Origin: Mycolicibacterium flavescens
GTDB taxonomy: Bacteria > Actinomycetota > Actinomycetes > Mycobacteriales > Mycobacteriaceae
Length of the DNA stretch: 64,000 nt
Reading direction: 5' to 3'
Assembly: GCF_001722335.1 (NCBI RefSeq)
Contig: NZ_MIHA01000027.1
Coordinates: forward strand, 3,194 to 67,193
Part shown: one piece after another, positions 16,227 through 24,605 of the stretch
Numbering within the stretch: position 1 is the first letter of the stretch
Layout: every line of letters begins with the position of its first letter
Notes under the pieces: model-generated
What the model saw: the letters and a program-made list of their open reading frames with translations, nothing else
Database searches by the model: none
What the model was told of the DNA's origin: nothing
Program-made: the position numbers and the translations under genes

Positions 16227-17681
16227 ATGAGAGCGCTGAGGTATGACGAGCTGTTCATCGGTGGCCGCTGGCAGCCGCCGGCGACCGACGAACGCATCTC
16301 GGTGATTTCCCCGCACACCGAACAGCCGGTCGGTGAGACGCCGGCAGCCTCCCCCGCCGATGTCGACCGCGCGGTGCAGGCTGCGCGCCGCGCCTTCGAC
16401 GACGGGCCCTGGCCCCGGATGGGCGTCGACGAGCGGATTGCCAAGGTCGAGAAACTGGCGGCGTTGTACGCCGCGCACACCGATGAGATCGCCGACCTGA
16501 TCACCGCCGAGATGGGGTCGCCGCGCAGCTTCAGCCGAATGGGCCAGGCGGTGGGTGCGCTCGCCCAGATGCACCTCAATATCGCTGTGGCACGCGAATA
16601 TCCGTGGGTGGAGCGGCGGAAAGGACTGTTCGGCGACGTACAGGTGCGCCGTGCCCCGGTCGGCGTCGTCGGCGCGATCGTGCCCTGGAACGTGCCGCAG
16701 TTCCTGATCATGCCGAAGATGATCCCGGCCCTGATCGCGGGCTGCGCGGTGGTGGTCAAGCCGGCACCCGAAACGCCGATCGACGCGATGTGGCTGGCCG
16801 AGATGCTGGCCGAGATCGATCTGCCCGAGGGGGTGGTGTCGATCCTGCCCGGCGGGCGGGAGGCCGGCGAAAGCCTCGTGCGCCACCCGGGTGTCGACAA
16901 GATCTCGTTCACCGGGTCGTCGGCGACCGGACGGCATATCGCCGCCGTCTGCGGTGAACAGCTCAAGCGGGTCAGTCTGGAACTGGGCGGAAAATCGGCG
17001 GCGATCATCCTCGATGACGCCGACATCGACCGCACCGTCGCCCATTTGAAGACCGCCAGCCTGATGAACAACGGTCAGGCCTGCGTTGCGCAGACCCGGA
17101 TCCTGGTCAGCGAGCGGCGCCACGACGACGTGGTCGACGCGCTGGCCGACATGATGGCCGGTCTTCAGGTCGGCAACCCCGCCGACGACGCCACCGATAT
17201 CGGTCCGTTGGTCGCGCGCCGCCAGCAGCAGCGCGTGCAGGGCTACATCCAGTGCGGGATCGACGAGGGCGCGCGAATGGTGTTGGGCGGAACGGACTCG
17301 CCGGCGCAGAACGGGTGGTATGTCCGGCCGACTTTGTTCACCGGTGCGACCAACGCGATGCGGATCGCGCGTGAGGAGATCTTCGGCCCCGTTCTGACCG
17401 TGCTCCCCTACACCGACGAACGCGACGCGGTGCGGATCGCCAACGACACCGAGTACGGCCTCGCCGGCTCGGTGTGGACCTCCGACGTCGCGCACGGGTT
17501 GCAGATCGCCGCCCAGATCCGCACCGGCACCTACGGAATCAACATGTACAACCTGGACACCACGATGCCGTTCGGGGGTTTCAAACAGTCGGGCATCGGG
17601 CGCGAGTTCGGCGCCGAGGGCCTCTCGGAGTACGTCGAGTTGCAGACCACGGTCAGCGCCGATCCGTTGCCGCCGGTCTAG
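16227..17681 (+). CDS. Aldehyde dehydrogenase (NAD-dependent)
   Basis: A 484-residue ALDH-superfamily enzyme. Catalytic Cys286 is in NNGQACVAQTR, general-base Glu252 in LELGGKSA, and the NAD-binding IVPWNVPQF and SFTGSSATGRH blocks are present. It oxidises an aldehyde to a carboxylate with NAD(P)+. The second ATG of ATGGCCATG (16227) is chosen because AGGGAG is six bases upstream. Its stop TAG (17679-17681) lies inside the left end of the MITE-like repeat. It probably belongs to the catabolic block to the right. Confidence 0.95.
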   Translation: MRALRYDELFIGGRWQPPATDERISVISPHTEQPVGETPAASPADVDRAVQAARRAFDDGPWPRMGVDERIAKVEKLAALYAAHTDEIADLITAEMGSPRSFSRMGQAVGALAQMHLNIAVAREYPWVERRKGLFGDVQVRRAPVGVVGAIVPWNVPQFLIMPKMIPALIAGCAVVVKPAPETPIDAMWLAEMLAEIDLPEGVVSILPGGREAGESLVRHPGVDKISFTGSSATGRHIAAVCGEQLKRVSLELGGKSAAIILDDADIDRTVAHLKTASLMNNGQACVAQTRILVSERRHDDVVDALADMMAGLQVGNPADDATDIGPLVARRQQQRVQGYIQCGIDEGARMVLGGTDSPAQNGWYVRPTLFTGATNAMRIAREEIFGPVLTVLPYTDERDAVRIANDTEYGLAGSVWTSDVAHGLQIAAQIRTGTYGINMYNLDTTMPFGGFKQSGIGREFGAEGLSEYVELQTTVSADPLPPV

Positions 17682-17865
17682 TGTCGTGAGTCGAAAGTTC
17701 AGACACGGCAGTGCGCGGGATTCGGACCGGCCACATGGTGTGGACGTTCTTCGAGATCTGCACGGGGGCTGTGAAACCGCGCTGGTAACGACCCTCGTGC
17801 AGATCTCGCGGCCCAGATGACCCATGACGATGTACTGCACCCGATTTAACGACTCACGACACTAG
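17678..17865. mobile_element. MITE-like element between convergent genes
   Basis: The 16-bp left end CTAGTGTCGTGAGTCG (17678-17693) is repeated in perfect inverted form at 17850-17865. The ends begin with the palindrome CTAG, a possible duplicated target. Inside lies a second perfect 13-bp inverted pair CGAGATCTGCACG (17752-17764 and 17796-17808), so the element could form a long hairpin. There is no coding capacity for a transposase. Both flanking genes read into the element and stop at its TAG ends. This is the plan of a non-autonomous miniature element. Confidence 0.65.
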
Positions 17866-18278
17866 CCGGGCAGTTGCAGCGTCACCTCGGCCGGACAGCA
17901 CAGTTCGCCGCGCTGGTTGCACACGGTGATCTCCAGATCCACCAGCCGGTCGGCGCGCGTGGCCACCACCCGACCGCGGCCCACCATCGAGTCGCCGGCG
18001 TAGATCGACCCGAGCAGGGCGATGCGGCGCCGCACGACCCGGCTGGCCGGACCGGCCCAGTCGGTGGCGATGCGGTCGACGAAGCCGGCGATGTGCATGG
18101 TGTTGACGAAGATGCCGGGGTGGCCGTGTTGTCCGGCGTAGGCCGGATCGTAGTGGCCGGGAAAGTAGTCCCAGGTGGCACCGGGATTCATCACGACGCG
18201 CAGGTAGTCGATGCGGTCGACCACCTCGCACAGTTCGGTGCCGACGCTGACCGTCGCCCAACCCGGATAGGCGGTCAC
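17862..18278 (-). CDS. MaoC-like dehydratase, ChsH1-type subunit
   Basis: A 138-residue hot-dog fold protein. WDYFPGHYDPAYA carries the presumed catalytic Asp/His set, and HPGIFVNTMHIAGFVDRIATDWAGP closely resembles the ChsH1 pattern (xIFVNxxxxxGxVxRxxTDWAGP) known from the steroid side-chain enoyl-CoA hydratase of M. tuberculosis (Rv3541c). The enzyme would hydrate an unsaturated acyl-CoA in beta-oxidation. The GTG start overlaps the stop of the partner gene by 4 bases. The stop TAG comes from the MITE-like end. Confidence 0.85.
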   Translation of the reverse strand: MTAYPGWATVSVGTELCEVVDRIDYLRVVMNPGATWDYFPGHYDPAYAGQHGHPGIFVNTMHIAGFVDRIATDWAGPASRVVRRRIALLGSIYAGDSMVGRGRVVATRADRLVDLEITVCNQRGELCCPAEVTLQLPG

Positions 18279-18802
18279 CGTGACACCGGCGCAGGTGTGA
18301 AACGGAACAGGGTGTTGCGGTTCACCGCGACCAGGGTCCCGTCCTGGCGGCGGAACTCGTCGCGGGTCTCCACGAAATGCCCGCTGCCCACGCGGGTCCG
18401 CTTGTGCGGTGACACCGAGATCACTTCCTCGACGACGTGCAGGCGATCTCCGTCGACGATCACGGTCGGCAGCTCGACCTCGTTGGCGGCGTTGATGAAT
18501 GTCGTGCCGGGTAGTGGCACCTTCAGCGCGATCGCCGCGGTGGGCGGTTCCCCGGACGGCAGCCACGGCAGGGGGATCAACCATCCCATCAGCATCGCCG
18601 GCGGCGCCGGCAGACCGCCCCACTGCCGCTGCGCGAACTCCTCGTCCCAATAGGATGCGTTGGCGTCGTGCACCATCGACGCGAAGTGCTGGATGCGCGC
18701 GGCGCTCACCGCGGTCCCGGCATACCTCGGCGCGGTCCGGGTGCCGACCATCTTCAGCGCGTCCTCGTAGGTGCCGAACGCCAGCTCGTACCGAAGCGTC
18801 AC
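18275..18802 (-). CDS. FAS1-like/MaoC N-type dehydratase subunit (ChsH2-like)
   Basis: A 175-residue hot-dog domain: GTYEDALKMVGTRTAPRYAGTAVSAARIQHFASMVHDANASYWDEEFA and IVDGDRLHVVEEVISVSPHKRTRVGSGHFVETRDEF. This is the substrate-binding partner type that pairs with ChsH1. The C-terminal DUF35 domain present in full ChsH2 is absent here. The GTG start at 18802 overlaps the stop of the small upstream frame (GTGA). With 17862-18278 it likely forms a heteromeric enoyl-CoA hydratase. Confidence 0.85.
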   Translation of the reverse strand: MTLRYELAFGTYEDALKMVGTRTAPRYAGTAVSAARIQHFASMVHDANASYWDEEFAQRQWGGLPAPPAMLMGWLIPLPWLPSGEPPTAAIALKVPLPGTTFINAANEVELPTVIVDGDRLHVVEEVISVSPHKRTRVGSGHFVETRDEFRRQDGTLVAVNRNTLFRFTPAPVSR

Positions 18803-18957
18803 ACCGGCAGCGCGCTTTCACACCTGGCGGTATCCCCGTCGTCAGCCCGAAAACTACTGTCGCGCAACCACAACCCGAGACGCGTCTGCGCCGCTTCGGT
18901 TCCGTCGCCGGTGACCAGCCGGTATCCGACGGACGGCCGCTGGCGGGTCAGGGTCAT
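18799..18957 (-). CDS. Small open reading frame, 52 aa, in the oxygenase-hydratase operon
   Basis: ATG 18957 opens a 52-codon frame (MTLTRQRPSVGYRLVTGDGT ...) that starts 12 bp after the Rieske stop. It ends in a GTGA overlap with the hydratase gene. The overlap and the absence of any gap suggest it is translated, but the sequence shows no known domain, signal peptide or membrane segment. Two-residue patterns such as LGLWLRDSSF could be a short hairpin. It could also be a degraded remnant. Confidence 0.45.
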   Translation of the reverse strand: MTLTRQRPSVGYRLVTGDGTEAAQTRLGLWLRDSSFRADDGDTARCESALPV

Positions 18958-18968
18958 CGGGTCGACTC

Positions 18969-20084
18969 TCAGGCGTGGGCCGCGGCCGGATCGGGGCTGC
19001 CGTCGCCGGTGTAGCCGAAGTCTTCGGACGACGGCTCGGCACCCGGATAGAAGCGGTGCGCCCACCGGCGCAGCGCGGCGTAGTCGCGGGCCTCCTCGGG
19101 CGCCAGGTTCGGCTTCTCCAGGTACTTCATGTTCTCCCAGGTGAAGAAGTCCTGTTTGATGACCTCCTGCTGGAGTTGCAGGAATTTCGCGGCCCGCCCG
19201 GTCGGCCGGTCGCCGGTGTCACCGGGTTCGCGGACCGAAGCCTGCGTGTAGAAGTAGTCGGTGTAGTCCTCGTCCACCGGGGTCTGCCCGGTGACCTGGA
19301 CGGTGGCCACCAACTCCGGCGGGAAGCGCACGACGCCCAGGCCCAGCGAGTAGTTGTCGTAGACGATCTTCGCGTCGACCGGACCGTTCGGCGTCAACCA
19401 CGTCTTGGCCCGTCCCCCACCGAAATTCGCGTTCACCGTCGCGTGCAGGTGATAACCCGACACCTCGAACGACGCCGTGTGGGCCGGGTTGGCGGCCTTG
19501 TGCACGTACTGGACGTGGTAGGGGTCGGCGGCGTTCTCGATGATCATCTGCGCATGGACTTTGACCCGGTTGACCATGCGGGTGTGCGGATGCAGCGGGT
19601 AGTACTCGTCGGTCTCGAGTTCGGGCAGCACCGGCGGCTGCCAGTACGGCGGACGCCCGTGCCGTTCATGCCAGACCAGGATGAAGCCGTACCACTCCGT
19701 GCAGGGATAGGTCTTGATCCGGACGTTCTGCTTGCAGCCGATCTTGCTGTACGGGATCAGAGCGTTGGTGCCCTCGCCGGTCCAGTGCCAGCTGTGCCAG
19801 GGGCAGACGATGTGCTCACCCTCGACCGTGCCGCCGACACCCATGTTGGCGCCCAGGTGCTGGCAGTACGCGTCGAGCACGGCGACGCGTCCGGCCGCGG
19901 TCCGGAAGATCACCAGTTCCTCGCCGAAGTAGTGGGCGCGCCTGACCTGGCCGGCGGCGAGATCATCGGCGAAACCGACGATGAACCAACCGGTGGGGAA
20001 ACGGTAGGTGGACAGGCTGATGCCGCCGGCGCCGAACTCCCGCTCGGACGGGTCGATGGCGGGCTCGTCGACCGTTTCGGTCAT
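18969..20084 (-). CDS. Rieske non-heme iron oxygenase, KshA-like
   Basis: A 371-residue oxygenase. Rieske 2Fe-2S ligands are C74-x-H76 (YCQHLGANMG) and C94-x2-H97 (CPWHSW). The mononuclear iron site is ENAADPYHVQYVH with D187, H190 and H195 (KshA consensus D-x2-H-x4-H). KshA 9-alpha-hydroxylates steroid ring intermediates, and this paralogue may act on a similar polycyclic substrate. An electron-transfer reductase is not adjacent. It heads a leftward run of four genes including the ChsH1/ChsH2-like pair and is divergent from a P450. Confidence 0.92.
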   Translation of the reverse strand: MTETVDEPAIDPSEREFGAGGISLSTYRFPTGWFIVGFADDLAAGQVRRAHYFGEELVIFRTAAGRVAVLDAYCQHLGANMGVGGTVEGEHIVCPWHSWHWTGEGTNALIPYSKIGCKQNVRIKTYPCTEWYGFILVWHERHGRPPYWQPPVLPELETDEYYPLHPHTRMVNRVKVHAQMIIENAADPYHVQYVHKAANPAHTASFEVSGYHLHATVNANFGGGRAKTWLTPNGPVDAKIVYDNYSLGLGVVRFPPELVATVQVTGQTPVDEDYTDYFYTQASVREPGDTGDRPTGRAAKFLQLQQEVIKQDFFTWENMKYLEKPNLAPEEARDYAALRRWAHRFYPGAEPSSEDFGYTGDGSPDPAAAHA

Positions 20085-20179
20085 CTTCGCTCCGTTCGCA
20101 CGCAGGTCAGCGCGTCTGCCCGTTGCCTATTCTTACTATTTTAGGCATTCTTTGGTCAAGGACGACGAAGGAGCCGTGA
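20085..20179. promoter_or_regulatory. Divergent control region, Rieske oxygenase / P450
   Basis: A 95-bp gap between the two divergent gene starts. The middle holds an AT-rich patch, ATTCTTACTATTTTAGGC (20131-20148), unlike the surrounding GC-rich DNA. It can provide -10-type hexamers in both directions. GACGAAGGAG (20162-20171) lies 8 bases before the P450 ATG as its ribosome site. No clear dyad operator is visible. Confidence 0.5.
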
Positions 20180-21412
20180 ATGTCCACGACGACGCCGGTC
20201 GATCTTTCGGATCCAATGTTGTGGCAGAACGGTTTTCCCGACGAGCTGTTCGTCGAGCTGCGCCGCGACCGCCCGGTGTTCCACCACGAACTCACCGACG
20301 GGGTGGCGGCGACGCTGACGCGGGATTTCTGGATGACCACCAAGTTGCGGCACGCCCAGCGCATCCACCGCGACACCGACGCGTTCACCGCCGCCGACGG
20401 GCCGCTGATCCAGGGGGTCGGCGCCGTCGGGTCGTTCCCGACGATCATCAACATGGATCCCCCGCTGCTGGTCAAGCGGCGCCGGGTCCTGTCCCACGCC
20501 TTCACCCCGAAGGCGGTCGCCAAGCTCGAGCGCGACATCCGGCGCCGGGCCACCGGGTTGGTCGACCGGCTCCTGGAGTCCGGCGGCGGGGACTGGATCG
20601 AGGACGTCGCCGACGTGCTTCCGATGTCGGTCATCGGCGACATCATCGGGATTCCGGACGACGACCGGCCGGAGGTGTTCAGGACCTTCGACCTGATCCT
20701 CGAGGCCAACGAAACGGGCTCCGAGGCCGGCGGCCAGGAGCACCTCGAGCTGTTCGCGAAGGTGTTCTCCTACGCCCAGCAGCTGACCGCCGAGAAGCGC
20801 CGCAACCCCGGCGACGACATCTGGAGCACGCTGGCCACCGCCGTCGTCAACGACGAGAACGGCGAAGAGTTGTCCATCCCGGCCAACGAGTTGGAGATCT
20901 TCTTCTTCGTCCTCGCCTTCGCGGGCAGCGACACCACCAAAATCGCGCTCGCCCAGGGGTTGCGGGCCTTCGTCGAGAATCCCGCCCAGATCCGGCGTTA
21001 CCGCTCCGACGAATCCGTTCGTTCGACCGCCGTCGAAGAGGTCCTGCGCTGGGCGACGCCGGTCGCGTTCTGGACCCGCACCACCAAGGTCGACGTGGAG
21101 ATCGACGGTGTCACCATCCCGAAAGGGGAACGGGTGGTGTCGATGCTGCGCTCGGCCAACCGCGACGAGGAGGTGTTCGACGACCCGTTCGTTTTCGACA
21201 TCGCCCGCTCGGGCAACCCGCACGTCGCGTTCGGCGGCGGCGGACCGCATCACTGCCTGGGCGCGATGCTGGCCCGCGCCGAGATCCGCGCGGTCTTCGA
21301 CGAACTGCTGCTGCGCACCCGCGACATCGAGCTGGGCCCGCCGCAGGTCACCTACCCGACGCTGGCCAACAACATGACGATGTTCGAGTCGATGCCGATC
21401 TCGGTCCGCTGA
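20180..21412 (+). CDS. Cytochrome P450
   Basis: A 410-residue soluble P450. The heme-ligand loop is FGGGGPHHCLG with Cys359, the I-helix oxygen motif is AFAGSDTTK, and EEVLRW is the ExxR motif. It would hydroxylate a hydrophobic substrate using ferredoxin-supplied electrons. It shares a divergent promoter with the KshA-like oxygenase, which suggests joint regulation and related substrates. CYP family is not assignable by eye. It ends 4 bp from the convergent CoA-transferase gene. Confidence 0.95.
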   Translation: MSTTTPVDLSDPMLWQNGFPDELFVELRRDRPVFHHELTDGVAATLTRDFWMTTKLRHAQRIHRDTDAFTAADGPLIQGVGAVGSFPTIINMDPPLLVKRRRVLSHAFTPKAVAKLERDIRRRATGLVDRLLESGGGDWIEDVADVLPMSVIGDIIGIPDDDRPEVFRTFDLILEANETGSEAGGQEHLELFAKVFSYAQQLTAEKRRNPGDDIWSTLATAVVNDENGEELSIPANELEIFFFVLAFAGSDTTKIALAQGLRAFVENPAQIRRYRSDESVRSTAVEEVLRWATPVAFWTRTTKVDVEIDGVTIPKGERVVSMLRSANRDEEVFDDPFVFDIARSGNPHVAFGGGGPHHCLGAMLARAEIRAVFDELLLRTRDIELGPPQVTYPTLANNMTMFESMPISVR

Positions 21413-21416
21413 ACCG

Positions 21417-23699
21417 TCACAAGCCCTTGGGCCGGGTGCCGATGACGCCGTCGGCGGCCAGCGCGGCCAGCTCTTCGGCAGTGACCCCGCACAGTTCGGT
21501 GAGCACCTCGCCGGTGTGCTCCCCCAGCGTCGGCGGAGGGCGCCGCAGCCAGCGCTGCACACCGTCGAGACGGGTGAACGGCGGGCACGGGTACAGGTTC
21601 TCGCCGGTGCTCGGATGGGTGAGGCTTTCGAAGAAACCGCGTTGGCGCAGTTGCGGGTTCGCGATGACCAGCGACGGTGAGATCACCACTTCCGCCGGGA
21701 CCCCCGCCGCGGTGAGTGTTTCGGCGGCCTCCTCGGCGTCGCGGGCGGCCAACCAGCCGGCGACCTCGTCGTCCAGCCCGCCGGCCAGTTCGGCCAGCGC
21801 GGCGCACTCCCGTTCGGTGCGGGCCGTCACCGCCACCCAGTTGTCCTCCCCCGCACAGCGGTAGACGTCCTGCACCGCGGGGCCGTGTCCACGGTTGCCG
21901 CGGCGGTGCATGAGCCGGCCGAACACCGCGTGTTCGATGATCTGGATCGCGGTGACGTTGAGGACGGTCTCGATCATCGGCACCTCGACGAGTTGCCCCA
22001 CACCGGTGCGTTCGGTGCATTCGAGGGCGGCGAGCACCGCGAACGCCGCGTGTGCACCGGCCAGCGGATCGCATGCCCCGCGGGGTGCGACGGGTGGGCC
22101 GTCCTCCTGACCGGTCACCCAGGCCAGGCCGGCGATCTGCTCCATGGTGGGGGCGAACCCGACGCGGTCGCGCCACGGGCCGTCGAGCCCGAACGCGGGC
22201 ATCCGCACCACCACCAGCCGGGGGTTGAGCTCCAGCAGCGCCTGCGCTCCGAGACCGAACTGTTCCATCACCCGCGGTGAGAAGTTCTCCACCACGACGT
22301 CGGCCTGGCCGATCAACCGTCTGATCAGTCGCCGGCCCGGCTCCGACTGCAGGTCCAGGGTGACCGACCGCTTGTTGGTGTTCATCGCGTGGAACACCCA
22401 GCCGTACTCCCACCAGTCGTCGACGTCGTCGCGCATACCGCCTGAGAAGCGGATGCCGTCCGGACGCTGGATGGACTCGATCTTGATGACGTCGGCCCCG
22501 AACGCGGCCAGGGCGTGGGTGGCGGCCGGGCCGGCCCAGAAGGCGGTGAAGTCGATGACCCGGATACCGTTGAGCGGCAAGCTTTCCGACGAGTTCGGCG
22601 AGTCCGATACGCGCGGCTCCCAGTGAGGGCCGGCCCCGTCGTCGAGCACGGGCGCCGGGCGCACCGGCGCGGGAGCGGCCGCCGACATCCGCCACGGCGG
22701 GCGCGGCTGCGGGAAGCCGGCCGGGTGGTCGACAAAGACGCCGCGCTCACGCAGGTGGTCCATCTGCGCGATGGTGGCGCCGTTTCCGATCGGGGCCAGC
22801 GGCAGCCGGAACAGTTGCCCGAGTTCGACGATCTCCGCAACCGTGCGTTCGGCCATCCAGGGCCCGATGCGTTCGCGGATCCAGTCCCGGTAATCCCAGC
22901 GGCCGATCTGGAATTGCAGCTGCGGAACCTCGGTCAGCTCCGGGCATTCCACCATCGAGGCGAAGTCGAGCCACTGCTGGCCGGTCACCATGCTGATCCC
23001 CACGTAGCCGTCCCTGGCCGGTTCGATCGACGGCACCTCGACTGAGCGCCGCACCGGCGGAACCTGAAGCAGCGCCGAATGCAGCCACTCACCGCTCTGC
23101 ATCAGCGTGATCGCCTCGAGGACCGACATGTCGAGGTGGCCGCCGGCGCCGCCGCCGAGCACCCGACGGCGCAGCGCGAGCGCGCCGTACGCGGCCCACA
23201 CCCCGGCCATGTACTCGCCCAGCTCACCTCCGATGGAGATCGGCGGGCCGGCGGGATCACCTCGGAAACCGGTGAGGCCGCTGGCCGCCTGCAGGGTGAA
23301 CTCGCTGGCCGGTCGCCGCGCCCGGGGTCCTTCGCGGCCGAAGTCGGAGATCGTGATCACGATGCAGCGCGGTGCCGCGTCCAGCAGTGCGGCCGGATTG
23401 ACGCCGTCGGCGTGACCGGTGACGATCACGATGTCGGCGGCGGCCGCCAGGTCACTGGAAAACGTTGTGATGCTGCGCTTTCCGGCGTTCAGGTAGCTGA
23501 ACAGCGGCGAAGCTCCCCCGTCGTCGATGGGTGCGCCGGTGACGGTCACGCGGCGCAGCGGATCACCCTGCGGCGGCTCCACCTTGACCACATCGGCTCC
23601 GGCGTCGGTCAGCAGCTTGCCGCAGTAGGCGCCGGCGATCCGGTCACTGATCTCGACGACCCGCACGTCGTGCAGCGGGGTGGGCGCTGGCTGACTCAC
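21417..23699 (-). CDS. Two-domain fused CaiB/BaiF (family III) CoA-transferase
   Basis: A 760-residue protein made of two tandem CaiB/BaiF domains (~10-365 and ~385-755). Each has the signature start VVEISDRIAGAYCGKLLTDAGADV or VIDFTAFWAGPAATHALAAFGADV and ends LGEHTGEVL in the second copy. Family III enzymes move CoA between acyl groups via an aspartyl anhydride. By alignment with the family's D-x3-G motif, domain 2 has Asp544 (CDPLAG) while domain 1 has Glu162 (GEYMAG). Only the second domain may be fully active (inference). The start at GTG 23699 follows AGGAG by 6 bases. It likely activates the acid product of the neighbouring oxygenases. Confidence 0.92.
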   Translation of the reverse strand: MSQPAPTPLHDVRVVEISDRIAGAYCGKLLTDAGADVVKVEPPQGDPLRRVTVTGAPIDDGGASPLFSYLNAGKRSITTFSSDLAAAADIVIVTGHADGVNPAALLDAAPRCIVITISDFGREGPRARRPASEFTLQAASGLTGFRGDPAGPPISIGGELGEYMAGVWAAYGALALRRRVLGGGAGGHLDMSVLEAITLMQSGEWLHSALLQVPPVRRSVEVPSIEPARDGYVGISMVTGQQWLDFASMVECPELTEVPQLQFQIGRWDYRDWIRERIGPWMAERTVAEIVELGQLFRLPLAPIGNGATIAQMDHLRERGVFVDHPAGFPQPRPPWRMSAAAPAPVRPAPVLDDGAGPHWEPRVSDSPNSSESLPLNGIRVIDFTAFWAGPAATHALAAFGADVIKIESIQRPDGIRFSGGMRDDVDDWWEYGWVFHAMNTNKRSVTLDLQSEPGRRLIRRLIGQADVVVENFSPRVMEQFGLGAQALLELNPRLVVVRMPAFGLDGPWRDRVGFAPTMEQIAGLAWVTGQEDGPPVAPRGACDPLAGAHAAFAVLAALECTERTGVGQLVEVPMIETVLNVTAIQIIEHAVFGRLMHRRGNRGHGPAVQDVYRCAGEDNWVAVTARTERECAALAELAGGLDDEVAGWLAARDAEEAAETLTAAGVPAEVVISPSLVIANPQLRQRGFFESLTHPSTGENLYPCPPFTRLDGVQRWLRRPPPTLGEHTGEVLTELCGVTAEELAALAADGVIGTRPKGL

Positions 23700-23785
23700 A
23701 CCGTCTCCTGTCTTCACTATCTTTGCAGTTATTGTCAGATAGCCGGTCCCGGTGGGTGCGCTATCGCTGTTAATATTGCCAAGAC
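23700..23785. promoter_or_regulatory. Divergent control region, CoA-transferase / GntR
   Basis: An 86-bp divergent gap containing AT-richer DNA (ATCTTTGCAGTTATTGTCAG and CTGTTAATATTGCC). A -10-like TTAATATTG (23770-23778) stands just before the GntR start. The GntR-family protein encoded immediately to the right would be expected to bind here (inference). No long perfect dyad was found. Confidence 0.45.
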
Positions 23786-24595
23786 ATGACGACGCTGGGG
23801 ATCGGTCCTGAGGCGCGCCGTCGGCTCGGAGCCCGGCGGACCGCCGAGATCGTCGCCGACGAACTGCGACGGCAGATCATCGAGGGTGAGCTCGTCGACG
23901 GCGACCTGTTGCCGCGCCAGGACGTGCTCGTCGAGCAGTTCGGTGTGAGCCTGGTGTCGTTGCGGGAAGCGTTGCGAATACTGGAAACCGAAGGCCTGAT
24001 ATCGGTGCGGCGTGGCAACCGGGGCGGCGCCGTGGTGCATGCACCGGCCGAGGCCAACGCGGCCTACATGCTGGGGCTGCTGCTGCAGAGCGACTACGTT
24101 CCGTTGGCGGACCTCGGCACCGCACTCCAGGAACTCGACCCGATGTGCGCGGCGCTCGCGGCCCGCCGACCCGACCGCGACAAGACCCTCGTCCCCAAGC
24201 TGCGGGAGCTCAACGACGCGATGGCCCAGCACATCGGGGACGGCGCGCGGTTCACCGAGATCGGTGGGCAGTTCCACGACGAGATCATCCGCGAGTGCGG
24301 CAACCACACGATGGTCGCGGTGGTCGGCAGCCTCGAGACGTTGTGGACCGGGCACCTGAACTGGTGGGCGCAGGAGAGCGCCGCCAAGGGCGAGTACCCG
24401 GCGATGAACAAGCGTCGGGTCGCGTTGGGCGTCCACACGAAGATCACCGATGCGATCGAAGCCGGTGACGCCGACCGCGCCCGCAAGTTGGCCGCTCGCC
24501 ACGTCGCCGACACCCAGACCTACCTGCTCTCCGGTGATCCCGAGCAGCGGATCGTGGCGCTCTCACCTCAGGCGCTGGCTCAGCGTCGTCAGTGA
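23786..24595 (+). CDS. GntR-family transcriptional regulator, FadR/FCD type
   Basis: A 269-residue regulator. The N-terminal winged-helix (IVADELRRQIIEGELVDGDLLPRQDVLVEQFGVSLVSLREALRILETEGLISVRRG) is a GntR DNA-binding domain, and the C-terminal all-helical FCD domain has the metal/ligand residues in EIGGQFHDEIIRECGNHTM and VALGVHTKITDAIEAGDADRA. FCD regulators sense small acids or acyl-CoA compounds and commonly repress catabolic genes. Position suggests control of the CoA-transferase and the SDR downstream. Confidence 0.93.
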   Translation: MTTLGIGPEARRRLGARRTAEIVADELRRQIIEGELVDGDLLPRQDVLVEQFGVSLVSLREALRILETEGLISVRRGNRGGAVVHAPAEANAAYMLGLLLQSDYVPLADLGTALQELDPMCAALAARRPDRDKTLVPKLRELNDAMAQHIGDGARFTEIGGQFHDEIIRECGNHTMVAVVGSLETLWTGHLNWWAQESAAKGEYPAMNKRRVALGVHTKITDAIEAGDADRARKLAARHVADTQTYLLSGDPEQRIVALSPQALAQRRQ

Positions 24596-24605
24596 AAGGT
24601 ACGCG

